Assembly (NCBI GenBank): GCA_907163375.1
Contig: CAJQUW010000503.1
Span: 186,001 to 250,000, forward strand
Reading direction: 5' to 3'
DNA: 64,000 bases
Source: Prostheceraeus crozeri
Lineage: Eukaryota > Platyhelminthes > Polycladida > Euryleptidae
Shown here: one piece after another, positions 53,858 through 64,000 of the stretch
How the letters are laid out: the number at the start of each line of letters is the position of its first letter
Numbering within the stretch: position 1 is the first letter of the stretch
Program-made: the position numbers and the translations under genes
The notes under the pieces: generated by a model
Told to the model about the DNA's origin: nothing
The model's input: only the letters and a program-made list of their open reading frames with translations
The model's database searches: none

Positions 53858-56800
53858 TGTTTTAGTTGCATTTACTGCTCAAATCAATCCTATCGATACT
53901 TTCTGGGTTCATGATCAACTTGTTTGACCCTTCAACCACTTTGACAGCGTAAATAGCAATCACTAGGTAGATTTGTTGCCAAAATTCGATGAAATTTTCT
54001 AAAATCTGTCAAAATTGTTGATTTTAGATTTTAAAATTCTATTTATATTGTGAAGATGAGTGAGTTAGAGCAAATTCATGCCACCATTAGAAAGTTCAGA
54101 TCATGAATTTCATGAGCAGAAAGCAGTCCTAGAGGTAGATAAACATCTGGAGTACCGATGGTGCTATTGGTAATGAAGCTGGATCCATATTAATCGCAGA
54201 TTTACTCAAATGTAAATAGCACAGACGGGCATTTTAGTACATAGTTCTACAATGCCACTTTGGAGATTTGGGTGGATAGTATGTGCAAAACTTTTGAAAA
54301 TCAAAGGATTCGAAAGAAGGTCTGTTTGCAAAACTTGCGGTATGTCTATCCACATTTGATGATAATTTGTTGCAAGAGATGAGATGAATTTCTGATTGAA
54401 GTTTGCAGTAATTTGACATGAAATTTAAAAATATGTTTTCATAACAATCCTTAAATAGGACTTTGCAACAGCAAATTTTATTCAAATGTCATTCAAAAGG
54501 CAGTAAAAATTCATTCGGTAATGAAGACACAAAATATTAGCAAAACGAAGACAGGCAAAATCTTTCCATCCATACTAATGCAACATTGGACAATTTCACT
54601 TAACGACAGTTGATGAATATTTAAGCGGAAAGATGGTGCTTGGATTTATGAATTTTTCCTTCGTTGCATTTTTCATTTTCTTGTCAATCAAATAAGAGAA
54701 AGTCAAGTTTTTTAAGTCGTGAAATAATTTAGCACAGAATTATAAAACTGAATTATTTCTTTATTTTTAAATCTTACACGATGAAATATCGGTTTGAAAT
54801 GTCAAATGAATACACTGACCAATTTCTGCATCCTCCTGCGCTGTCAATCATGTGAAAACTGTTTGTACAGAATCGCTCTTCAGGAAATAAATTTTCAATA
54901 AAGGAAGTCAGTCCTGTGTGAGATTGAATTAAGACACGGTTTGTTCTGAATTCGTGCTTTAATTCAAGGTTCTTGCTTCTTTAGAAAATGTCAAATAATG
55001 TCATGCGCCGTGAGATTACTTACGCAATCTTAGTGATGAAGAGATTGTCTTGACATTGAAAATGAATAGCTTGTAATTCAAGAGAAGTAATCATCCGTAT
55101 TTATTCCTTAATGTGCCCAAAATCATCCGTGTCATGTTACAACACGAACATAATTTGCTATAGATGCACAGCCAGATCTCTATGAATCGCTGCAATCACA
55201 GAAGTGCTGCAATTCTTCTTTCTGTCTTATTTTGTTTGGGTGGGCTGCAGAAGCAACAGTACCAGTGAGCTGCCACAGCTTGCTATAAACAGTGCATCCT
55301 TAGCCATGCATGCAATTGGACAGCCAAGACGATACTCGCTTGAAACTGGGTAACTACGTATAGCTAGTGATGCAAATGGAAAATTTTCCTGACAATTTTG
55401 AAATTTTTTTTCGGTGATCGACGTTTTTGCCTCGTTAGATCATTGTTTTGGAGACTTATTATAGTCACTTGAAGAGACTGTAATATTCAAAGAACGAAAA
55501 CTGCAGCCAACTGCACCTTTCCATATATATTTCAGATCTTTCCGGGTGAATTTCAGACCTTTAATAGATTTCCGCTTTCTCTAATTGAATTTCAGATGTC
55601 TGTCAGAAACTCAACTTTGAATAGATCTTGAATTCAACCTGAGAATCTCCAATTCATCTGGAAATGTCTGAAATTCATTTGGGCAGATCTAAAATCAATT
55701 TGAAACTATATCTGAAATAGAAATGGACGATGTGTAGTTTGTCCTCAACGAAGATATCGGACAATACACCAGAAGTTAGAAGGTATCAGAGATATTCTAC
55801 TCATCACAGATATCTTTAGTTTCCAAATATCTCACGAGCTTATAGTCCTTGTATATCTTCCAATATGGTCGTTCATATACACTTCACATAATATGTTCAT
55901 ATATTATATATTTGAACATATTTACATACATTTCCATGTTATGTTCATCAGCACATGGAAAATTTGCATCACTATAATCAGCGCAGCATAATAAAGCTAA
56001 CTTTCAAGCTATAAGCAAACTTCAAAATAAAGTAATGCGCTCCAGATCCTTATCATTGCATGAAAATATGTCCCTATTGTAATGCAAGATTCACATTATC
56101 CCAAAAGGTGTCTATGTGATAATTAAAAATGCTAGCAAATTAGCACAAGCCACTGGTGGCAAAGGAATGCTCAAAAATCCGCGGACGGACTTGTGTTGCT
56201 ACGATCGTTTTAATCGAAATAGTGATGAAATCAAGAGTTTTAGACCAATCCTATTGGTGTGCATCGGTGCCTCGACTGTGGTAGAAAACACACAAATTAC
56301 ATATAGGGCCTATCACAAAAAGTCAAAAACTTTCAATATTTTCCAATATTTTCAGGAAAATTTTCATCACTACGTAGCAGCTTACAGCAATTACCACTCA
56401 TCGCGCTGAATGAAGAGGAGATATGTGATTTAATGTGATCAACAGGAAATTATGTCTAGATGAGGTTGATAATGACAGGGATTCCTTTAATTTAATTTAT
56501 TCAAAATACAGAATTTCAGAAATGTGAATGTGTATTAGTCGCACTGCATGTCACTGACTTTTTAAAGATCCCATAATGCTAATAATAGATGTCATTAGTA
56601 AAATAATTTACTTTGCAAAACATAATTATGTTGAAGAAAAGCAATCGTTTTCCGAAAGTTAAATTTAACTGTTCCATTGCTTTTTACATGCCATCAAACA
56701 ATTTTTTTTGAAAGTCACTTTCTTCATTTTTATCTTTGTTTATTCAACTATTAAGTCCAATTTGATGTATTACTAGCTATTTGAGTAATTATGCTAGACA

Positions 56801-58969
56801 GTGGTTTTCATTACAATCAATTTTGTCTATGAGTTCGCATCATACAGATTGCGCCTACTATCGATCTGAACCTATCCGACTCATCAATCTTCTGCGTGCA
56901 TACTGTCAACTACAGTATCAAGTCATTAACCCAGCAGTCCAAAATTACTTACGTATGATGAATTGAATGCACTCTGTCAATTTCTGTGTCTAATAATGAA
57001 TCCTTTTTGCTATGGTTTTAGTCAATGAGTCCATCTATTCCATTTATTATGCTGAATGAGTCCATTTATTATGCTGAATAATAAATGAGTCCATCTTTGA
57101 AATATTTCTAAAAAGGATTTCTAAAACTCATTCGTCCATTATCGTCTGGTTATGTCTATTCAATATATAAAGGAAATAATTCATGCAGTCTTTGATAGTC
57201 TCAGAGAAAGTATTAGAATCTCACCATAGAAGGGAATTGGCTTAAAATTTAGTTAAAGAAACAGTTTGAAAGAAATCCTTGGAAATCGTCTGCATGCATT
57301 GTTGGCGAACTTGTAATAAATTAGTGGATAATCAAAAGATGGTCATCATGGATGTTTGAAATAGTTTTGTAATTATTTAAACAATGGGATGACAATTTTA
57401 GACGAATTTAATTTGCTCCACTGTATTACTCCAAATTAATTACTTTTTCGATCAAATTGGCAGCTTTCACAGTAAGAACCATGATTTGGTGTCTTATTTG
57501 ATGACGAAATGACTTATAACCAGGGACAGGAATCTTCCGCTCTCAAAAATTTCAAAATTCCACGGAGAATTCCGCGCTTCAAAACTTGAAATTCCGATCT
57601 AAATAATTTCGTTTTACGAGGCATACTTTAATTCATCTCAATTGATTTGATCATTTTTAAGTATTTCAAGCGATTTCTTGAATTAAAGTTACGATAATTC
57701 ATTGATGCTGAAATGAGTCGTTTCACAATCCAATAATTCAGCATAAGAATCAGTAACCCCTGGTAAAGGGAAAAGGCTATGATTTGATATGATATGATAA
57801 TAAAACAGGCAACTAATATAATAAACATATTGTTGGAATCAAAACATGATCAAATTAACTTAGCACAATACATCACTCTTGTTAATCAAAATAAAGTTTC
57901 ATCATTCCAAATAAGTTGGCCGGGTTTGGATTTTGGCGAAGCAGAGAGAAAATGAGTTTGTAATAACTGAAAGACCACTCAGCATTAGCTGAGTCGATCA
58001 GCAACTGCAAAAGGAGAATTGCTTTTGGTGCAAAGTTTTGCACGTCAACGCTAACGTCAGCTATAGCCTACGAAGTATAGAACATGAAGTCATGCATGCA
58101 TTGATAAGGAACAGAAAACAAGGAACATTATGACGACTGGCTGAAATCTTGCGTGACGCATTCTGATATCATTTAATCGCTATTGGGCGCTACTGCCTTT
58201 CATTCGCTGTTCATAAATGAACATAGCACAAAAGTAGCATATCAGAAACTCGAATTATTCATTAGCCTAGAAAATACGTTGCAATTAAAAGTTAGGCTAC
58301 AATGCATCTCATAAATTACGGAAGTAACCACAACATTATTTGTTTCATTTGTTTCGTTATCCAAATTTTACATTTTCGGCGTTTCTCAATGAACATGAAG
58401 ATTTCCGCGCTGTTCTCCAAGAAATTTAGTTTTCGCGTTTTTTTCTGTTTTTCCGTGTGCCGGTTTATATAGATATAAACTATTGATTAAACAGCATCAT
58501 GTGACTAAACGATGTTACAAAAATGCAAATATTTGTCAAACTTTACTGCCATTCAGAAAGTGATGAAAACATGCATTTCTATCGCTATGTAGGCCTAAAT
58601 CAAATTTCACTAACTAGCACCTGCCTGCATGCCAGATGTCGCGGTAGCGTCATATGGCTATGTGCATGTTGCACATGTTGTTTGCATACACCAACGATGT
58701 ATTTATTGAATGACAAATATTGTGTATGAGTTTAAATATATGTACGTGCAAATTTCAGTAAAGTGATTCTATAATCCTCCACTGCGTAACTTAGGTTACA
58801 CCAGATTAACCAAGCCGGCCATAGGACCGGCTTGAATATCTCGGCTGATTTCCTACTCGAATCACTTAGTAAGAAATCGACTTTACTGACACGTATGCTC
58901 ATACTGGAGTTCATGCCTCTAATGATCGCTCTCTGCCGATATCTGAAAATGTTCTCCTTTTTGTTTCAG
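53858..58969. other. Rest of APMAP intron, no gene seen
   Basis: A/T-rich, with short frames of no recognisable kind. Minor repeats: AATTTCAGA(T/C) words at 55530-55700 and a small duplication of GAGTCCAT..TTATTATGCTGAA at 57025-57090. The last 30 bases hold a good polypyrimidine tract and acceptor for APMAP exon 2. Confidence 0.45.
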
Positions 58970-59563
58970 GTGCTGGAATTAGACAGAACTGGTCGAATTA
59001 TGACTTACGATCCGAAGACCCAGCTCGCTCAAACTCTGGCCCGCAATTTGACTCTAGCCAATGGATTGGCTTTAACACCAGATGAAAGTGGCTTGCTGTT
59101 CTCTGAAATGAGTCTTCATCGAATACGTCGATTACACATTAATGGTCTTAAGAAAGGAGAGATAGATATCGTTGTCGACAATCTTCCAGGATATCCAGAT
59201 AATATCAAAAGAAGACATGGACTCAGCACGTATTTTGTTGGATTTACAGTTACACGATTTTCCAAGGATATTTTTGGTGGAATATCGATGCCTCCTTTCT
59301 TAGATCTCATCGCACCTTATCCCAACATAAAGAAATTGATCGTTTCTTTGACTCCTTTGTGGGCATATTCCTACTTTATTCCTAAATACTCTTACTTTGT
59401 TGAAATCAATCTGAATGGGGAAATAATCCGAAGCATTCATGATCCCACGAGCAAAGTCATCCATCATATGAGTGAAGCATTTGAGACATCGGACGGTCGT
59501 ATATTTCTCGGTTCTCATGAGAATCCTTACCTTGGACTTTTAGACAGTAAATTCCTACGCTGA
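58970..59563 (+). CDS. APMAP: APMAP-like protein, coding exon 2 (residues 195-391)
   Basis: Starts directly after CTCCTTTTTGTTTCAG with VLELDRTGRIMTYDP and carries the C-terminal three blades: LTLANGLALTPDESGLLFSE, RIRRLHINGLKKG, DNLPGYPDNI, and the family end SEAFETSDGRIFLGSHENP. N-A-NG and PG-PDNI hold the calcium- and active-site-lining residues of the strictosidine synthase-like fold. The open frame extends 46 codons upstream of the acceptor, but that part is intronic and unlike the family. The stop is at 59561-59563. No strong AATAAA follows within 300 bp; a weaker ATTAAA is near 59939. Confidence 0.93.
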   Translation: MLELDRTGRIMTYDPKTQLAQTLARNLTLANGLALTPDESGLLFSEMSLHRIRRLHINGLKKGEIDIVVDNLPGYPDNIKRRHGLSTYFVGFTVTRFSKDIFGGISMPPFLDLIAPYPNIKKLIVSLTPLWAYSYFIPKYSYFVEINLNGEIIRSIHDPTSKVIHHMSEAFETSDGRIFLGSHENPYLGLLDSKFLR

Positions 59564-61207
59564 TTTGACCTTTTGAAGTTATTTTCAGTTTCCTTTTTCA
59601 TTCTGTGTTGAAGAGATGAATTACTGTCACAAGCAGAAAACCATTTTTTCAAAATATAGCCAGTTTTTTGTCAACAAATTTACTAAAATTCCTTCATTTA
59701 GCAGACGCTGATAATGTGATAATGATTAATCATGAATTCCAAAAAGTAAGATGCAAAAAGGATTCATAGGTTGTGTCCTGGATTGATCAATTTTCAGAAT
59801 TGTACAGATTATTTATGTATATAGATTTACGCTGATTTTTGAGGTTTTGTTATGAATTTTATTTGGCTTACTTGCTATTTAACTCTCGATGAGGCTATGT
59901 CGATGAAACGTAATTCATTCCAAGGAATTCGACTTACTATTAAAGGACACATTATTTGGTAAAGATACGTAAATCTATTTAATTAGGAAAAATTGAGTGG
60001 AGCAAAGTGATACACACCTATGTATTTCACACGTTTTCACTTATCAGCTAGATCCCGATGAATATCCCTGACTCACAATTGGCAGTTGCAGGGAATAATG
60101 TAGCATTTCATGGCTCCTAATCTACAAGCCTCAATATCTCTACATTGTGTCTTCAGGTTGAATTTTAGTAGAGATGCAAGAAGAAATATAGTTGGAAAGC
60201 AGATGAAAGGGCGGTTAATTTAATGTCACTGTTTCAGCGTGGTTTTTTCCCAGGGGCAACTCTGATTACACGTCAGAAAATCCGCTCGGAAAAGAAGTTG
60301 TAGAAAAACGTGTAGTGTAACACCGGCACTTCAGTGAAAAAGGAAATCCAATATCAAATGTTTTGAATAATTAAGATTAAGATTTGATTAAGACACTAGC
60401 AGCCCTAGCCCTGTAATACTTTATGCACACTATTTCCTTGCTTGCTGCTGCTAACTGCGACGGGCCATGTAGGATTCCGTAACACGTTGGATGCATGTAC
60501 ATGGTTGCTTTCTCATAGGTTTTTGTGAAACCTGCATAATAATTTATATTAAAACTTAACAAATACTATACAATTCAAACTTTATAAACTTTTGTCTATT
60601 CATCTATTGTAGGATTCGTTCAACCCGTCATAAAATCAGCATAAAGCAGTCGACGGAAATTATGAAGATTTCTGAAGAAAGACGTCTGCCAGCTCACTTC
60701 ATTAGCAGACAACAAAGTTTAGTCATGTTTAGTTTGTAAATACAGATAGCCGGTCGTTCCTGCCATTCTGTAATTGCATTGGTTGTAACACAAATCTTAA
60801 TCACTTTCTGAGCTCTTATGCTTGGTGTAGAGAATTTTTATGCAGTTCACAGTTCGTTGTTCGTAGTTCGCAGTTCACTGCAACGACATTTTCGAACTAC
60901 ACCGTTGATTCAAGACGTCAGCAGTTCGTCGTTGATAAATGCGTGTACATTAATATTCGCGGAAGTTAATTTAGAAATTAGCAATTTAAATATTAGTCTT
61001 AGCATTTGATCGTTTCTCAGTAATCGTTATTAATTCAAATTCAAACATCTAATGAAAGTGTTTGCATTCCTTATTGGTAACCGCCGAACACATCATTGAG
61101 TAAGCCTCTGTGCAATAGATTTTATTTGTAATGAATGCATTCAAGCTCTCGAGCCCCTGTCATCGTGGCGTGTATAGTAATTATCGGGATCTATGTAGGC
61201 ACACATA
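59564..61207. other. 3' flank of the APMAP gene, no further gene
   Basis: Contains the 3' untranslated region and intergenic DNA. A cluster of CAGTTCG/AGTTCAC words lies at 60840-60900, with an inverted counterpart at about 63360-63425. Confidence 0.45.
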
Positions 61208-61215
61208 GGCCTAAG

Positions 61216-62334
61216 CAGTACCGGCTTTATGCTGTGCGAGGCGCGCCTCACTATAAAATTTATGACTACATTTTTCAATTACAGCTAATTCACGTGCGAT
61301 TGCTAAAATTGAATAAAAACAAGCTTAGCGTTATAAATGGCATCAATATGTTGCTATGCTCACGGCTGCAGACTCGGGTAGTGTTGAGTTAGAAGGACTG
61401 CTGCAAATAGATGCTGCTAAACGTACAAAAATAGATAGAAGCAATTTGTAGAAGTCTTTGCTAGTTATAGGCTAATCACAACTCAACACTATGAACTTCA
61501 TATCATTTTTCGAAACAAATTTCCTCGGTGAAATTATGTTTAATTTGAGGATAGTGGGCTGTTCATTAACTAAAATTCTGCCAGCGGAAAATTAAGCCGA
61601 TTTAATTATTCTGCCGACAGAATACTCAGCAGACGTAATGAGCAACGGTATAACACCGAAGCCGGCAGAATGTTCAGTCGGTTTCGGTCATACCATCGTT
61701 AAGAAAGTCGGCTGAATATTCTGCCGGTAGAATAATTAAATCGGTCTACTTTTCTTCCGGTAGAATTTTAGTTAATGAGCAATATATAGATATATGAAAT
61801 AGTCACTGGTCGTGAAACAATGCCATGTTTGGCGCTTGGGTTGGTTGATAGTAGATTTTCCGATCGTCATAGTTTGCGCAATTCTTCAACTCGCTTGCGT
61901 CCCTTGGTCACTGCAGTTGCTTTTGAGTCCTTCTCCCCATGACCGTTTGATTGATAGCGATTGTGCAGGAACGTGTTTTGCAAACTGACGAGGGCGTCAT
62001 GTACCATTCTTCAAATCTGCCGCTGGTTATATATTATTAATTATCAAATTAAAAGGCCTGCCTAACTATTTTCTTTGTATCATTTTTGAGTACCCGGTAG
62101 TGAAAAAAACGAAAATATTAGTTGACATACATGTACTTATGTTGTTGAGCTGCAGTTTCTCAACAAAGAATTTTATCTCATCGTCGGAAAGAATAATTTT
62201 ACAAAACAGCTTGGATGGCCTTGCAACCTCAATAGTAACATCATTATAGCGAGATGCAATAATAGCATATAAGCATGAACATAGTAGCATCGCGCATGAA
62301 CATAGTGGCATCGGGGTCGGTTAAGCCGGTACTG
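61216..62334. mobile_element. Non-autonomous hAT-like element, 1,119 bp
   Basis: Ends CAGTACCGGCTT and AAGCCGGTACTG are inverted, with CAG..CTG termini. The 8-bp target duplication GGCCTAAG is perfect (61208-61215 and 62335-62342). No transposase. A palindromic MITE is nested inside (61563-61778). A short minus-strand frame (62066-62311) is not recognised. Confidence 0.88.
61563..61778. mobile_element. Palindromic MITE nested in the hAT element
   Basis: TCATTAACTAAAATTCTGCC at the left is mirrored by the right end closing AGAATTTTAGTTAATGA. The arms run about 95 bp through CCGATTTAATTATTCTGCCG and its complement, so nearly the whole 216 bp can fold on itself. Confidence 0.85.
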
Positions 62335-62342
62335 GGCCTAAG

Positions 62343-64000
62343 CCATATGATGTTATCATTCATTTCAAATTAGGAAACACAAGTAGACCTATGACATGCC
62401 GTGCAAGCCTCCTCAGCTAACCACAATTGTAAAAAATAGACATTGCAGTAAGCATCGAACATTATATGCCTTCAGTTACTTGAAAAAAATATCAGACATA
62501 GCAACTGCGTGATCGCCGAATCGTGATCTCGAAAGGTCAAATTTTCAATCGCGGACCCATGACGTTTGGATAGCGTGCCCAGCTCTGCCGAAATGATGAC
62601 TTCAGCCGTCGTTAAACATTCTAACTGCGTGTGGTTGACATCATTTGAATAACACAACATTGAACGACGCAGTTCAGTTCTGTTCAGTTTTTGAAACAAT
62701 TATCAATGATCAAACTGAAAACCTGATAGTTAAAGTGGAGAAGCACCCACAACTATACAATACAGCATTGAAAGCTACATAGACATAATTTTGAAAGAAA
62801 ATTCGTGGAAAGCAGTCAGCGAATCTTGCGCTATAACCTCCGAGGAAGCACAGAAGCACTTGATCACAGACTTACATGTAGATGTATTTCATACTATGCT
62901 AGAGAGATAGGAAGGACCATAATGCGATTCGATTAGTTGATGGTCTGTGAACCCCGTCTCATGGCATCAACACATCATGTAAGCATGCAATGAATAGAGG
63001 CATGATAATTAGAACCATTTTATCCGCACTTATGCGAGCACATGCACAATATCTGCAGATTATGAAGGAGGCAAACAAGGCCACAAATCCATTTAGGCTT
63101 ATTACATTGTACTAATAAGATTCATCCTTAATGCAAAATTGGGCCGATTCAATAAACGCATTTCACCATATTTCATTCTAAATTTGAAAATTTGACGAAC
63201 CGACCACCTCCTTGCATTTCTTCACAATATTGGTGTGTACTGGAGAAGCAGCAGTTGACGTCTCTTGTTCATCGCAGCCGGCATTTTCTTCGATTCAACG
63301 AATGATGCAGTTTGTAATGTACATGCTTACATACAACTGCATAAATAGATAACAGCAGGTGACAACTGCGATCTGCGAACTACAACTTCATTTTTCGAAC
63401 TGCAAGCGACTAACTGCGAACTGCATCTAATGTACACGAAGCTTTATTCACGACCTTGTTTATCAAGTTGCTTTCGATATGCCGTACGATCAAAATCATT
63501 GATAAAAATGCAAGCAAGAGACCATACATTGTGCAGTTTATGCAAGAGAGCATTCATTGCGTCACTTACTAACTATTTTCATGTATTTCTCTGTGAATAT
63601 TGTCGTCATCAGATCCGGGAGTGGTCCGGTCCGGAGCCAGCCTTCCGAGCGACCCTCAACAAGTAAAAATGATCAGTAGGTATATAATTCATTTTTACAA
63701 GCTATATCTGCGCGCGGTCCTCACTAAAGTAAAACATGTAGAACCAATACTGGTCAATGATCTAATAATATATAGCACGATACACGGTAGGCTGACGGGT
63801 CGGCTGACGAGTCGTAAGACATAGGCCTCTCTGGAGTTGGATGAAAAGGTGAGACATACACGTCATTTTATGATTAGCTACGACTTAATTTAGAATTTAG
63901 GCCTGCAAGAGTAATATATCAAAACTACAGTGTTATACGAGTGTGTACGAGTATATTGGCCTGTCAGGCCTTCCACACGAAATACATATATTATACTGTA
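62343..64000. other. Terminal stretch, no gene seen
   Basis: Only short chance frames. It includes an ACTGCGAACT cluster (63360-63425), the inverted relative of 60840-60900. Confidence 0.4.

Larger units (their letters stand above)
17438..58969 (+). other. APMAP intron, 41.5 kb, phase 0
   Basis: Donor GTAAGT at 17438-17443; acceptor TTTTTGTTTCAG ending at 58969. Exon 1 ends ..DYRYE and exon 2 starts VLELDRTGRI; placed together they line up residue for residue with the known family stretch between the propeller strands, so no exon is missing. The intron is enlarged by at least five mobile elements listed separately. Confidence 0.88.

Noticed and set aside
58832-58969. N-terminal extension (46 codons) of the frame containing APMAP exon 2
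   Set aside because: It precedes a strong acceptor, does not resemble the family, and exon 1 supplies the true N-terminal half.
53858-58969. Possible further exons of APMAP in the intron
   Set aside because: The two known exons join with exact family spacing, leaving no missing residues, and no propeller-like frame was seen here.

Overview
The window is animal genomic DNA, A/T-rich, with spliced host coding sequence and dense nested transposons. Frequent TAGGCCTAC-like and TACATGTA-like words and the element repertoire (Polinton, hAT, Penelope-like) suit a marine invertebrate, but the sequence alone does not fix the phylum. One host gene is clear: a homologue of adipocyte plasma membrane-associated protein (APMAP), in two phase-0 coding exons (16856-17437 and 58970-59563) separated by an intron of 41,532 bp. 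No tRNA, rRNA or CRISPR array was seen.

Layout. 1-8101: part of an old Polinton-like element (penton-like end, broken protein-primed DNA polymerase B, several unrecognised small genes, a coiled-coil protein), with locally shuffled duplications. 8131-9070: 345-bp tandem satellite carrying two hairpins. 9534-10900: second satellite (about 290 bp) headed by a long palindrome and punctuated by G-tracts. 10900-16855: mostly featureless upstream DNA. 16856-17437: APMAP exon 1. 17438-58969: the giant intron. It holds a MITE (18.1-18.5 kb), a hAT-like element (19191-24386, 8-bp target duplication) with a Penelope-like retroelement nested inside it (19548-23431, 12-bp target duplication, near-identical inverted arms), a reverse-transcriptase remnant split by a hAT element with a truncated TTF-finger gene (27228-29173, 8-bp duplication), a near-complete Polinton (30057-48025, about 490-bp terminal inverted repeats, 6-bp duplication TTGATT), and a 3.6-kb DNA transposon with about 600-bp inverted repeats and a CXC-domain gene (50258-53857). 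58970-59563: APMAP exon 2. Downstream lies another hAT-like element (61216-62334, 8-bp duplication) with a palindromic MITE inside it.

The intronic Polinton carries the virion and replication set known for the family: penton and double jelly-roll capsid proteins, FtsK/HerA packaging ATPase, adenain-like protease, protein-primed DNA polymerase B and RVE integrase. Fibre-like, coiled-coil, hydrophobic and pVI/pX-like small proteins accompany them. The least ordinary signals are also here: (i) short GC-rich palindromes scattered through and inside its genes; (ii) a start-flush TAAAAATG signature before nearly every gene; (iii) a phospholipase A2-like domain and the integrase in one open frame with those palindromes at the join; (iv) a partial second copy of the protease gene. 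All virus-like elements are treated as fossils.
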